A DNA stretch of 64,000 nucleotides from Spongilla lacustris (GCA_949361645.1 OX442432.1:4095990-4159989), one strand, 5' to 3'; positions 42,931-54,850 are shown, counted from the stretch's first letter. Program-made: numbers and translations. Notes: generated from the letters alone by a model not told the origin.

Positions 42931-44235
42931 CTGATATGTGCTTGGAGTACACACATCCAAACATCTCTCTACGCAGTGTTCTCCAATAAGTGCTCCCCCA
43001 TACTGCGTGTGAGAGGTGCCATCTCTTCCTTCCCTGGAAGGACTCTAATTTGATCAAGTGAATGATTGTTGAGAAGGTACGTACTGAGACATTCTTACAC
43101 ACTCTCCTTACACGCTGTTTCTCATCCTCATGAGAAAGTATTGTCTTGTTGGATGACTGATGTGTGCTTGGAGTACAAACATCCAAACAACTCTCTATGC
43201 AGTGTTCTCCAATAAGTGCTCCCCCATACTGCGTGTGAGAGGTGCCATCTCTTCCTTCCCTGGAAGGACTCTAATTTGATCAAGCGAATGATAGCGACAA
43301 GGTACATACTGAGGCATTCTTACACACTCTCCTTACACGCTGTTTCTCATCCTCATGAGAAAGTATTGTCTTGTATTGAAGGCAAGGTAATGGATGACTG
43401 ATATGTGCTTGGAGTACACACATCCAAACTTCTCTCTACGCAGTGTTCTCCAATAAGTGCTCCCCCGTACTGTGTGTGAAAGGTGCCATCTCTTCCTTCC
43501 CTGGAAGGACTCTAATTTGATCAAGCGAATGATAGCGACAAGGTACGTACTGAGACATTCTTACACACTCTCCTTACACGCTGTTTCTCATCCTCATGAG
43601 AAAGTATTGTCTTGTATTGAAGGCAACGTAATGGATGACTGATGTGTGCTTGGAGTACAAACATCTCTCTATGCAGTGTTCTCCAATAAGTGCTCCCCAT
43701 CCATCCACGTAGCTAAGATCTGCCCTGCCTGTGAGAGGTGCCATCTCTTCCTTCCCTGGAAGGACTGCAAATGATTGTGAGAAGGTACGTACTGAGACAT
43801 TTTTACACACTCTCCTTACACTCTGTTTCTCATTCTCATGAGAAAGCATTGAAGGCAAGGTAATGGATGACTGATATGTGCTTGGAGTACACACATCCAA
43901 ACATCTCTCTACGCAGTATTCTCCAATAAGTGCTCCCCCATACTGCGTGTGAGAGGTGCCATCTCTTCCTTCCCTGAAAGGACTCTAATTTGATCAAGTG
44001 AATGATTGTTGAGAAGGTACATACTGAGACATTCTTACACACTCTCCTTACACGCTGTTTCTCATCCTCATGAGAAAGCATTGTCTTGTTGGATGACTGA
44101 TGTGTGCTTGGAGTACAAACATCCAAACATCTCTCTATGCAGTGTTCTCCAATAAGTGCTCCCCCATACTGCGTGTGAGAGGTGCCATCTCTTCCCTGAA
44201 AGAACTCTAATTTGATCAAGTGAATAATTGTCTAT
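42931..44235. repeat. Satellite of about 226-241 bp units, six copies
   Basis: Units start (CTGAT.TGTGCTTGGAGTAC) at 42931, 43158, 43398, 43639, 43871 and 44097. Each contains CTCCAATAAGTGCTCCCC, CTTCCCTGGAAGGACTC and CTCATCCTCATGAGAAAG. Spacing varies because some copies carry or lack a short segment TATTGAAGGCAAGGTAA. The minus ORFs are repeat products. Confidence 0.95.
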
Positions 44236-44873
44236 ACAAAGTTTATGTATATGTTTTAAATTTATGACCATCTGATCACGTGTCTAATTGCTCGCAAAAT
44301 GTGCCCTGGGTGTTTAAACAGTTCTGCAATTTTGCATCCGGTATATAGCAACGTGACTTGAACAGCTTCAGCCTCACTGGCCTGGCAAAACTCCATATGG
44401 TAGGATGATTATTTACCTACCCTTTTATGATGTAGACGTACGCGCGTCCTTTCAATTATAGCAATGGCCAGTGTTCGCGCTGCGTGCAAGAGATAGCAAC
44501 CAGGCCCGTAGGCTGATCGGGAGACGGGGGGGTTCGAGAAAGCAATAAGGTGGAACTGATTAAGAGCGGGGGTGGGAGCAGGAGGGGGCGTAGCCCCCTC
44601 TCGCCCAGCTAGGGGGTATGGGGGAGCGTTGTAAGCTCCCCCATCGGGGTCTGGGGCTCCGCCCCAGCCGCTTTGCAACTTTTGCAATTTTTCAGCCACA
44701 AAACATAGCATAATTGCATAGAAACATGGATAGCCCAGTTTGTGTTCCCGTTCAATAATGAAGTACATGTAGGTCTGGCTTGCGAGTTGCGAGTCTAAAG
44801 GCTGGCATACACGGGGCAACTTCCGGGCGATTTGTCGTATGCAACTCAAATGACTACATGTAACAGTATATGC

Positions 44874-44937
44874 TAGTTGGGCGTAGCCCGACCTTCGCGT
44901 ATCCGCCAATACGCGAAGGTCGGGCTACGCCCAACTA
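44874..44937. repeat. Perfect 64-bp palindrome (28-bp arms)
   Basis: TAGTTGGGCGTAGCCCGACC continues to an 8-base loop (TCCGCCAA) and returns without mismatch. ACAGTAT stands near both ends, suggesting a target duplication. Same end sequence as 27637-27850. Confidence 0.95.
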
Positions 44938-44946
44938 ACAGTATGC

Positions 44947-44995
44947 ATGGGTAAAAGTTCCGCAATTCTTGATCGTATGCGGAACTTTTACCCAT
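44947..44995. repeat. Hairpin, 18-bp arms
   Basis: ATGGGTAAAAGTTCCGCA pairs with TGCGGAACTTTTACCCAT across a 13-base loop. Confidence 0.95.
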
Positions 44996-45274
44996 AGTTG
45001 CACGGAACCCGTAATTTAATTCACGGACCCTCCCCCTGTTTCGCCGCTGCTGTTTGTTGTGGGCGGGACGTGGGCGCCCCATTTTAGAATGGATGTCCCG
45101 CGGTTGCTAAGCCTGCATGTATTGTTATCTCATTCTCGCGGGCTATAGCTATACATGTATAGAAGTTATGAATAAATTATTTTGATGGCAAGCGGAACTA
45201 GTTCTGACGAGCGGGGGGGGGGGGGGGGGGGGGGTCGACCGAACCCACCGACCCCCCCCAGCCTACGGGCCTGG

Positions 45275-45795
45275 CAACTCAGTAAGTAACGGTGGATTAT
45301 TCAGTCTTACTGCGATCTCGATTCTGTCCCCATGCAAGGTCACCATGAAGGACTAATGCTGCGTGTTTTGAACGAACTAGGCCCTGAACTATATACCTAT
45401 AACTGACATAAGTAAGGTTTTTTTTTTACCCCGTCTCATACACACTAACACAGTTCTTCAGCTAATTGTGGCTGTTCGGTACTTTATAAGGCAGAAGGCT
45501 GTAGCAGCGAAGGTCGTATATGCAGCACAGTTACATTTTATTCGAGGTAATGTACATATAGTTTATTTGTAATTGTACATGCACACAAGGATCCTTGGAA
45601 TTCAAAACAATTCAAGGATGCAAGCAAGTTGCTTGCACAAGGCAGCATCCCTACCCGAGAAAAGTGAGGAGGTAAGGTTTTATCTTATTGGCAACAATCT
45701 CAGATCGTGTATTGCATTATCAGAAACAGAAGACGCGCGGACAGAAACAGGCCTATATAGTTGGAGAGGCAATTGACGCACAAAACGGAAAAGAA
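45275..45795. other. No gene recognised
   Basis: Short plus ORFs here (45573-45776) have no motif. Confidence 0.4.
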
Positions 45796-45796
45796 A

Positions 45797-45797
<1 letters not shown>

Positions 45798-45832
<35 letters not shown>

Positions 45833-45868
45833 TGTGTGTGTGTATGTATGTGTGTGTGTGTGTGTGTT
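45798..45868. repeat. Microsatellite (TG)n with interruptions
   Basis: About 70 bp of GTGTGTGT with TATGTATG and TTT interruptions. Confidence 0.95.
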
Positions 45869-46116
45869 TTGTGTCTTTTTCTAATTTGAGATCCACAGAA
45901 ACTTAAAAGTGTGGCCAAGTTTATTTGCGAGCGAGGCGCGGTGTCAAAATGTATAGCGTCGATCGGCAAGCTGCATGTACTACTTACGGGGTGGGTTGAA
46001 AGCTCGTACAGAGTAGGTAGACGATCAAAACGGGGCCAGGTAAACGATCCAATGGGCCGGGTTGACAGTCGTAGGCAGACGAATTATCAGCGTGTGAAAA
46101 CGTGCGACCAAACTCC

Positions 46117-47222
46117 TGTTATGTTCTTATAAGAAATATTACGAGACTCTTACAAGAAATTCCCGTTCTGTTCTTATCAGAAATATTCCAAGACTCTTAC
46201 AAGAATCCTGCAGCGTCTATATTCTTATAAGATTCCTGTTCTGTTCTTATAAGAAATGTTACAAGACTCTTACAAGAATCCTGAAGCGTCTATTCTTATA
46301 AGATTCCTGTTCTGTTCTTATAAGAAATATTGCAAGACTCTTCCAAGACTCTAGACGCGTTTATTCTTATAAGATTCCTGTTCTGTTCTTATAAGAAATA
46401 TTTCAAGACTTTTACAAGAATCCTGCAGCATTTATTCCTGTTCTGTTCTTATAAGAAATATTACAAGACTCTTACAAGAATCCTGCAGCGTCTATTCTTA
46501 TAAGATTCCTGTTCTGTTCTTATAAGAAATATTACAAGACTCTTACAAGAATCCTGAAGCGTCTATTCTTATAAGATTCCTGTTCTGTTCTTATAAGAAA
46601 TATTACAAGACTCTTACAAGAATCCTGCAACGTCTATTCTTATAAGATTCCTGTTCTGTTCTTATAAGAAGTATTGCAAGACTCTTACAAGAATCCTGAA
46701 GCGTCTATTCTTATAAGATTCCTGTTCTGTTCTTATAAGAAATATTGCAAGACTCTTACAAGAATCCTGAAGTGTCTATTCTTATAAGATGCCTGTTCTG
46801 TTCTTATATTACAAGACTCTTACAAGAATCCTGAAACGTCTATTCTTATAAGATTCCTGTTCTGTTCTTATAAGAAATATTGCAAGACTCTTACAAGAAT
46901 CCTGAAGCGTCTATTCTTATAAGATTCCTGTTCTGTTCTTATAAGAAATATTACAAGACTCTTACAAGAATCCTGCAACGTCTATTCTTATAAGATTCCT
47001 GTTCTGTTCTTATAAGAAATATTGCAAGACTCTTACAAGAATCCTGAAGCGTCTATTCTTATAAGATTCCTGTTCTGTTCTTATAAGAAATATTACAAGA
47101 CTCTTACAAGAATCCTGCAATGTCTATTCTTATAAGATTCCTGTTCTGTTCTTATAAGAAATATTCCAAGACTCTTACAAGAATCCTGCAGCGTCTATTC
47201 TTATAAGATTCCTGTTTGTTCT
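46117..47222. repeat. 71-bp satellite, about 15 copies
   Basis: Unit contains TTCTTATAAGATTCCTGTTC, TGTTCTTATAAGAAATATT and CAAGACTCTTACAAGAATCC. The palindrome TTCTTATAAGAA recurs in each unit. Copies differ at a few sites; a few are shortened (for example near 46430 and 46805). To the right (47223-47385) it fades into degenerate TTCTTATAAG words. Confidence 0.95.
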
Positions 47223-47385
47223 TAGGTAATTCTTACACGTTCCTATACGTTTCTTGTAGGAATCTTGTAGGAATCTTATAGGGCTTTAGGATCTTACGAC
47301 GCTTACAGTTTCTTACCCTTTTTCTTATAAGAAATAAAGTTCTTATAAGATTCTTACTAATTCTTGATAAGATCTTATAGGTTTT

Positions 47386-47840
47386 TTTGCTAGGGGAGCC
47401 TCGCTTCCACGGCTGTTTCCTATCGGTCCGCACACGTGTACTGTCATCGTACAACCGGCTAACCTCGGATCCAATTGGACGTGCAGAGGCGGGCCTGGCA
47501 TCATGCAAGTGAACCGCTGTGGGTATGGGCAATTTACAGTTTTTTATTGTTTATGCCTGTTTTGGGTCTCGTAATACTTTTATATTCTTACCATGGAATG
47601 ATGTCAGTGCCCACTGTAAAAAAATAAAACCAAACTCATAATCACTCACTGTGAACGTACAGTAATAACCAAAAGCTTTGTTTTGCCCTATAGTAACTTG
47701 TGCACCAAAATGGCGGACAACAAATAATTTTAATTTCAATGAATGTCATTGCTCACGCGATGAAAAGGGTCTATACCTGTCACCAGCATTGAATTCCTAC
47801 TAGGATAAAGCTTGTTATGATAACACATGCGATGAAACAT
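47386..47840. other. No gene recognised
   Basis: Unique-looking sequence between the satellite and the LINE 3' region. The minus ORFs are short and without motif. Confidence 0.4.
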
Positions 47841-47841
47841 T

Positions 47842-48390
47842 CCCCCATTGTGTACACACATGCACGCAGCTGATGCAGCCTAACTTTGATTTGAATGCCT
47901 TTTATCTACTGATTTTCAACCTGACTACTAATTTACATGTATGGTGCATGCACCCTTATCTTATCTGGTACCTTTTGCGCGCATGCATAACATCAGCGTG
48001 TCACCATATTGTTTATTTAAAAAAATAAATTACACATTATTGTGTAATTTAATTGTGTTAAATGAACATAAATGTACACAACATACTATTGACACATTAT
48101 TTATATATGCACATTCAAACTACTACACTACACATATGTGGAGTTACTAAACTAAACTGCACGCTCTCCTTCGGAGAGCTCTGGCATTGCATCACACCAG
48201 GGCTACATTTAGCCTCCCATAGATGTCAACAATGATCTTTGACTTTTGGTGTCCTAAGCCAAACGACAGGCGTGAGGCCAAATGGGAGAAAGCCTGCCTT
48301 GCTTCAAGACCCCAGTTCCCATAGCTCTCCACAGCAAGAGGGATGCAATTCCATCCAAGAATATGACAATTATTGAATACATAATACATT
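47842..48390 (-). mobile_element. 3' end of R2/R4-type retrotransposon (sister of 6337-7075)
   Basis: Minus-strand LGWNCIPLAVESYGNWGLEA, RQAFSHLASRLSFGLGHQKS and VDIYGRLNVALV end near 48192; the remaining 350 bp are the 3' region shared with 6337-6690. Upstream of the Cys of LGWNC the reading breaks off, so it is truncated. Confidence 0.75.
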
Positions 48391-48527
48391 GTAAAAAGAA
48401 TTGTTCATGGATAACTACTACTGGTGCTAATTTACAAAGGTTGCCTGTCAATCATTGCCCTGACATGTTGCCTCAACAAGCTAACGGCCAATCCTTGGTA
48501 TAGCATGTAGGTGACAAATGGTTTTGC

Positions 48528-48835
48528 TTACTTAGAACGACATGATATTCTGTCTGTAAGCGTGGCAAAAACTGGTTTGCTTTCTAACCTCCATCCACCA
48601 AATGTTTCTAATGCCATGGGAATAAACATGATGTTCTGGGTGTGGAGGGCTTCTTGGTACTTGGTAATTTTCTGCTCCTCCCTCCAGTGAACTGCACAAA
48701 GCTTTTCAGTCTGTGTATGGCTGTACAGTAATAGATGTGACTGTGTTGGGCTGACAACAGATATGTCTATGGCTACAGGCTTGCCTGCAGAGCACGTTGG
48801 AATAAAAAGGTCAGCTGATTTCATCTGTGTTCCAA
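48528..48835 (-). mobile_element. Endonuclease-region fragment of R2/R4-type retrotransposon
   Basis: Minus-strand SADLFIPTCSAGKPVAIDIS, then VVSPTQSH, then MALETFGGWRLESKPVFATL. The same order as RPADVLV...GKPAAFD...SPL and VE.YG.WG.EA in the intact copy, but more diverged, so a different subfamily. Confidence 0.65.
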
Positions 48836-48912
48836 GGAGAATGTCCGACTGAGGAGAAAGAGCAAATTGGGATTATACAATATAATAGTATAAACAGCAG
48901 TAAGATAAATAA

Positions 48913-50377
48913 ATGCACCCTATGATTGCTACATCTGGAGGGGATGGCTATGGCATTGGCTCTAACAAAGTTGAGGTTCCACCTTTGGGTCTGTTCCTCA
49001 ACACATCAAAGTGTGAGCTTTTTAGCAAGAGTGATCTCACCATGTTCCCTCCAGACATGAAGAGGTCCAGTGTACCAAATATCGAGATTCTTGGTGCCCC
49101 TATTGGTGATGACAACAACTGCGCTAATTTTGTGACTCAGAAGTGGGAAAATGCTGGTAAGCTGCTTACCCATCTTGAGGAAGTTGGAGCTGTTGACCCA
49201 CAAGTGGGCTTGCTTCTTCTACACCAGTGTGGCAGCTTCATCAAACTGGTCCATTTAGCCCGATCCACACCTCCGTCCTTGGTAGCAGAAGCATTGAAGG
49301 GGTATGATGATGACGTCCGCCAATGCTTTTAAGAATGTACCTCTATTGACACAACTGACAAGGCATGCTTACAGGCCCAGTTAAGTCTCAGCAGGGGAGG
49401 ACTAGACCTTCATTCCTTGTCACATCATTCCTCGGCTGCTTACATAGCCTCGTTGAGTGCATCTGGCCAGGGATTTACAGATGATCGGCACCTCAATCAT
49501 TCAATCCAGCTTTATAATGCCATCCTTCCTACATATGACTCCATCTCAGCCATTGACATCACAGACTCAGTGCATGGGCAAAAAGTTCTGTCTTCCAAGC
49601 TTGAAGACCATCAGTTCACGGAACTGTATAACTCTGCCTCCATGCCTGATAAAGCTCGTCTACACTCTATATCATCACCCCATGCTTCAGCTTGGTTATC
49701 TGTAATACCCTCACCCCCACCTTGAGCCCAATGAATTTCAAATTGTTTTGAAGTGGTGGTTAGGCATTGGTGTCTTGGAAGGATCTACTTGTGTGTATTG
49801 CCCTAACCATTCACTGGACCACTTTGGCCATCACTCCCTGACATGCAAACGTGGTGGTGATGTGGTTACTCACCACAACAGATTAAGGGATGCTTTAGTA
49901 GAGTATTGTCACCTGGCACATGTTGGCTGTCAAGTAGAGATGGGAAGTCGATGGGGATCGGAGAAGAGCAGGACACGACCAGCTGATGTTCTGATTCCTA
50001 ATTGTTCATTAGGCAAACCAGTTGCACTTTACCTTACTGTCACATCACCGCTCAATGCTGAAATAATTTCCGAAGCGAGTGTGGCAGCTGGGTCTGCAGC
50101 TTATGCAGCAGAACAGAGAATGCATGTTGCAAATTACCCCAAGTGCAAGGAGCTGGGTTGGGTTTGTATCCCCCTTGTGGTAGAACTTTATGGGTGCTGG
50201 GGATCAGAGGCCAGGCAAACTCTATCTCGGCTTGGATCACGTCTAGCTTGTCAGCTGCGTTGTTCCAAATCTCAGGCTAACACCCAACTCTATGGAAATC
50301 CTAGCATAACTCTGGTGAGGGCAAATGCTAGAGCTCTACTAGCAAGGTGTGAAGGCTTTAAGGATGGTCCAGGATGA
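48913..50377 (+). pseudogene. R2/R4-type retrotransposon, 3' 1.5 kb, few defects
   Basis: Starts inside the RT after the YLDD motif (GLFLNTSKCELFSKSDLTMF) and continues through IEILGAPIGDDNNCANF, LARSTPPSLVAEALKGYDDD, KWWLGIGVL, then the zinc knuckle (YCPNHSLDHFGHHSLTC), GGDVVTHHNRLRD (His for the usual Arg), RPADVLIPNCSLGKPVALYL, and ends LVRANARALLARCEGF. Defects are one in-frame TAA near 49330 and a frame change near 49725. The Asp of the usual AFDLT motif is replaced by Tyr. It is 5' truncated, as is common for LINE insertions, and is followed by an AT-rich tail. Confidence 0.85.
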
Positions 50378-50544
50378 TTTCTTAGAATAGGTTTTCACAT
50401 TTGTGTATATTATATATAATTGCTCTATATGTATCTTATTCTATAATTATTATATATATAGAAAATTTATAAATATAAAATAATCCTGTTACACATGAAA
50501 ATAAAATAAAATTAAAAAATACAATATTCAGCTCTATTATTATT
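50378..50544. other. AT-rich 3' tail between two LINE copies
   Basis: TATATA-rich sequence ending CTATTATTATTATTG. Confidence 0.6.
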
Positions 50545-50998
50545 ATTGAACATACAACATGTCATAAAACATCAGTATTTATAATTCCTACAACACAGTC
50601 AGGATGGACCCTAGCAATGGACTTGACCAAATGAAGGTTAAACCTGCCGTATATGTCCACCACCACTAATGCCTTTGGCCTGAACTAGCTGATGGTAAGG
50701 TGAGATGCAAGCCTGGAGAATGTTCCTTGAGCAACCTCACCCCAGTTGCCATAAGTTTCTACTGCCAAGGATACAAACCCGCCCTACTGAGATCTTGTCA
50801 TTGATTGGATTTGGGGTAAATCTATGTCCTGTTTCATACTTTCATTGTTGGACTCTCTGTCTATAATGAAACACTGCATACTGAAAGTCAATGACATGTG
50901 CAGTATACGTTTGCTTTTCGTGGAATATTTACAACGGTAATTTTGCTAGGCACTTGTCCTCGTAATATTGTAGTGCCTATGTACTAGCCAATGAATTA
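50545..50998 (-). mobile_element. 3' fragment of R2/R4-type retrotransposon (duplicate of 8003-8465)
   Basis: Minus-strand VETYGNWGEVAQGTFSRLAS and VVDIYGRFNLHL, then a tail ending AATAATAATAATAG. About 90% alike, by eye, with the plus-strand copy at 8003-8465 along its whole length. Confidence 0.75.
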
Positions 50999-50999
50999 T

Positions 51000-51110
51000 A
51001 TAAAAATAATAATAATAATTATAAATTAATAATAACACATATGAATATTTACATACACCGTACAGCACACTAACAAAATCAAAGTCACAGCTGCAACCAC
51101 CCCACACCCA
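51000..51110. repeat. TAA/ATT-rich tail of the 51.1-54.6-kb element
   Basis: AAAAATAATAATAATAATTA at 51003 onward. The segment 51060-51110 is the 3' UTR shared with the neighbour copy (54790-54850). Confidence 0.7.
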
Positions 51111-54100
51111 CACACCTCAACCCCCCTCCTCCGAATGCCGAAACCTTGCACGGGAGAGCAAGGCTTTAGCATTGGCTCTCACAAGCAAAAGGCTTAGCCT
51201 CTGGTACAAGATGGTGGTAGCCTGGGATTTGTTGCATCCCATTTGGATGGCTAGACGAGCCGTAAGCTGCAAGGATTGTTGTGCTTCCATGCCCCAGCAA
51301 CCATACACTTGGAATCATTGGCACTGTGCTTTCTCGCCTCAGCAACCAGAGCAGAAGACCCACACCTCACCCCCGCTTCAGTCAAAGTGGTTGGGTTAAG
51401 CGGTGAAGTGATAGTGAGGTCAAAAGCAGCAGGTTTGCCAAGATGCCAGTTGTTGACAAGTATGTCAGCAGGACGAGAGTGCAGTCCATCAAGACCAAGA
51501 CCACTTCCAACTTCGACCTGACCTCCTAAACAAGCCCTATGACAGAACTCCACAAAAACATCACGAAGGAAGTTGTGACGCAAGACCACATCACCCCCGT
51601 GTTTGCACGTCAATGCATGGTGACCAAGCGAGTCCAGCCTGTGGTTAGGACAATAGGGACAGCATGAGTCAAAAGAAACATCCATACCAAGCCACCACTT
51701 GATGGCAACCTGAAATTCATTAGGCTCTAGATGCAGGGATAACAGTAAGCCAAGAAGCGGCATGACGTGAAGAGACTGATAATAAGCGAGCTCTATTGGC
51801 TGGAGAGGAGAAATCAAACAGCTGCCGAAACTGCTGATCTTCAATGTTGCTAGACAAAGTGTGCTGGTGCAGGTTAGAGGTGGCTAATATCTCTTCAGAG
51901 ATGGAATCAGCTGCTGGCACTAACTCATTAAAAAGCACAATTGATTCAGACAAATGCAAGTTAAAGGACTTGTCAAAGCCCGAACTACTAAGCGAAGCTA
52001 GGTACGCTGCAGCGGAATGGCATGACAAGCTACGTAGACCAAGTCCACTCCTACTAAGACTGAGTTGTGCTTGCATCCAATCAATATCAGAGGTGTCTAA
52101 CGCTGTGCATTCAGAGAAGCATTGGCGCACCTCTTTGTCAAATAAAGCCAAGCCCTCAGTGATGTATGAAGGAGGTGTGGAACGGGCAAGGTGCACCAAC
52201 TTACAGAATGCGGCACATTGCCATAGGAGAAGAAAAGCCACCTGGGGATCGACTGCACCTACTTCTGCCAATTGGGATAGGAGTTTTGCTGCATCGGCAC
52301 GCTTTTGTGCTAAGAATTTGGCACCAAAAATGGGATCACCAATTGGTGCACCAAGAATCTCGAGGTTAGGTACCCGTGACACTTTCATCTCAGTAGGGAA
52401 GGAGGACAGGTCACCCTGTCCAAACAACTCGCACTTAGAAAAGTTGATAAACAGCCCCATTGATGGACCCATCTCTTGAATAAGAGTCACCGCCCGGTTA
52501 ACAGCCTGAGAGTGTCCTGCCAAAACACCGTCGGCAAGGAACCATCTGTTCTACAATAGAGATAGACAATCCTTGTCCTGTGCGAGGGATAACACCAACT
52601 TGTGCAGAACTATGGAAAAGAGAAGTGGACCCAGAGGATCCCCTTGCTGGGCACCTGTCTCCGAACTTATCTGTCCAAGAGGGTGCCATAACGTGAGGTG
52701 GGAACCGTAACACCAGCCTACCCAGGGAAGAAGCTCTGGGAAATGGACTGCACATTCCTCCAGGAGAGCCTGACGAGACACCAAGTTGAATGCGTTTGAC
52801 AAATTCACCTTGCAGACAGTAAAATTATCATCTTTCCAATGTTCCTGGATGCAGCTCCTAACACCATGAATGACCTTTTTCTGCCCCAGCAGGGCACGCA
52901 ACTCCATATTGAAAAGGAGCGAAAAATTCAGAAGCTTTGGGCTTGGTGATGATACAAAGACGCTTCCCTGTTAAGTGTTTCAATACCTCCCCAACTGCAA
53001 TAGGGCGAATGTCCAATGGACGTCCCTCCTTGTTCTTCACTAATGCAGTGAGAGAACCCCCAGCCGGAAACTTTGATACCAAAACTGGAGCTTTACCACT
53101 GGCCAAGATGTTGACTACACCACGCAAAGAGGAACAAATAGAAGTAGGTAGATGGACCTGAGCAGCATCAAGCAGATGCTGAATACGAAGCCCTGAAGGG
53201 CCGCAGGCTGTACCTTTGGGGAAGGAATGGAGAACTGACAAAATGTTAAAGTCATGTGGCAACACATGATTGACAGGAGGACTTGAAGAGATGGGCAGAG
53301 AAGGATGGGGACCTTTAGGATGCTTCTGCTGGAGCAAATCCCACACCTCTGGGGTATTTGGAGCAACACCTGGTGAAACAAGGGCCTGGCAAGCTTTCCC
53401 TAGTAACCCCTCTCTACTCAGACCTATAGCCGAAGAAATCTTCTTTTTGGAAATATCCACCTGAGAATTTTGCTTTTGAAAAGGGATGACAGGATGCTTG
53501 TTTATTCGGTTCCAAATGATACCAATGTCACCTTGAGACCACAGTTTGCATAACTGCTCTAACAATGGGTGCTTACAGTTACGCCCACCCCGCCTAGAAG
53601 CTCGCAGCACACATTTGGGAAGCATAAAGAGCCTCAACCATGCCTCCTCTGAGTTCTCATAGCAGATTGATTTCGAATGTCTGACAGGACCCGAGCAAAG
53701 GCAGGCCTGGCCTTGTGGGGAATGTAGCGAATTGTTGGACACTGTAGTTCACACACAACGTCAAATGAAGGTAGTGCAGGGATTTGATTTTCAGAAGGAC
53801 TGGAGTCAGCAAGGGAACTATGAAGGAAACTGTGACTACCTGAGACATTCGTGGGGCACTTCTCCAGATGAGATGCAAAGCGGGACACTGCTACAAGCTG
53901 GAGACAATGGGTGCAGACTGAGAGGTTATGTTCCTCTAGCCACCAGGTAGGTACTTCACCAGGGAAAACCCCTTGAGAGTGGAGATTCATGTGACTTCGC
54001 CACATGGTGGGTGCAATGTGCTCCTGGCATCCTGCAACTATACACTGTTTCCTGTGGGCAGTGAGTAGAGGTGGCCCTGGAAGACGCGCCGACCGTGGTG

Positions 54101-54631
54101 ATGGAGCATTTGTCCGAAGGTGCAGGGACGGGACTGAGGGCTCAGCCAGGGGAAGCAACTTGACATGGAAGTTCAGAAAACGCTTGCCTTGATGTCGAGG
54201 GTGGTTGATATGGGCCTGGAAATGGTAGATATTGCAATGGAGAGGAAGAGGAAGAAGATAAAGGCGACGGCTGTAATGCGGACGACTGCAGTGAATGTGC
54301 ATGCAGAAGACAGTGGTGGATTTGCAGACAGTTGCTGTGAATCTAATAATGGAGAGCCTGGAGGAGGCAGATCATCTACGGTCGGGGAAGGCCTCGTTGA
54401 TAGGAGAGGAATTACTTGTAACGAGGGTTGCGACGCCTGAGCCGATGAGCATGAAGGCGATGGGATGGGGAGCAGTGGCTGCGACGATGTCTGAGATGCT
54501 GTGGGCCTAATCGAAGCGTTAGCACACTTACCTTTCTTTCCTGGGTAGCAGTCGATGCAGACTTTCTTGCCTTTAGCACAGGTGCAACCCTTACAAAGCG
54601 CTCTCTTGCCATTGCAGCTGCAGCAAGGCAT
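51111..54631 (-). pseudogene. Full-length R2/R4-type retrotransposon, several frame breaks
   Basis: Minus-strand ORF starts at 54631 with a Cys-rich head (MPCCSCNGKRALCKGCTCAK ... C-x2-C). A second Cys/His finger region follows (CIVAGCQEHIAPTMWRSHMN, VCTHCLQLVAVSRFASHLEK). The RT part has RPIAVGEVLKHLTGKRLC, DIRPIAVGEV, AFNLVSRQALLEE, GAQQGDPLGPLLFSIVLHKL and the YxDD region (about 52530). Then comes the knuckle CPNHRLDSLGHHALTC with GGDVVLRHN, SRPADILVNNWHLGKPAAFD and the tail near 51140. Frame changes lie near 54180, 53640, 52880, 52550, 51790 and 51300. At 51250-51310 about 50 bases of the knuckle-distal region are deleted compared with the neighbour. Not functional, but complete end to end. 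Confidence 0.9.
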
Positions 54632-54654
54632 TCTACGCCATTATCATTATTTTT

Positions 54655-54657
54655 TTA

Positions 54658-54712
<55 letters not shown>

Positions 54713-54775
54713 CGTAATACATTTTAAAAAGAAAAGTTCATGTTATTATTATTATTATTATTATTATAATACATG
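54655..54775. repeat. (TTA)n runs between two tandem LINE copies
   Basis: About 50 bp of TTATTATTA (54659-54711), then TACGTAATACATTTTAAAAA, then a second run (54743-54766). They separate the start of one minus-strand element from the end of the next. Confidence 0.95.
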
Positions 54776-54850
54776 CAAATTTTTGCATACACTGTACAGC
54801 ACACCAACAAAATCAAAGTCACAGAAGCAACCACCCCACACCCACACACC

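Larger units (their letters stand above)
44500..45274. mobile_element. Non-autonomous DNA element, CCAGGCCCGTAGGCTG ends
   Basis: The left end (44500-44515) and its inverse (45259-45274) are perfect 16-bp TIRs; CAA flanks both. A GC-rich block (44575-44690) has AGGGGGCGTAGCCCCCT and GGGGCTCCGCCCC hairpins, and a G run lies near 45213-45233. Two smaller palindromes are nested inside. No transposase. Confidence 0.75.

Noticed and set aside
42872..44271. Minus ORFs reading SKHISVIHYLAFN and SFQGRKRWHLSHAVWGSTYW
   Set aside because: They are translations of the 226-241-bp satellite and change frame between units.
46117..47222. Regular 71-bp repeats resembling a CRISPR array
   Set aside because: The whole unit is repeated; there are no unique spacers, no cas genes, and the context is eukaryotic.
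51844..52479. Plus-strand 211-codon ORF opposite the LINE (also 55644-56276)
   Set aside because: Antisense shadow of the RT/thumb frame; it appears in both copies only because the copies are homologous.
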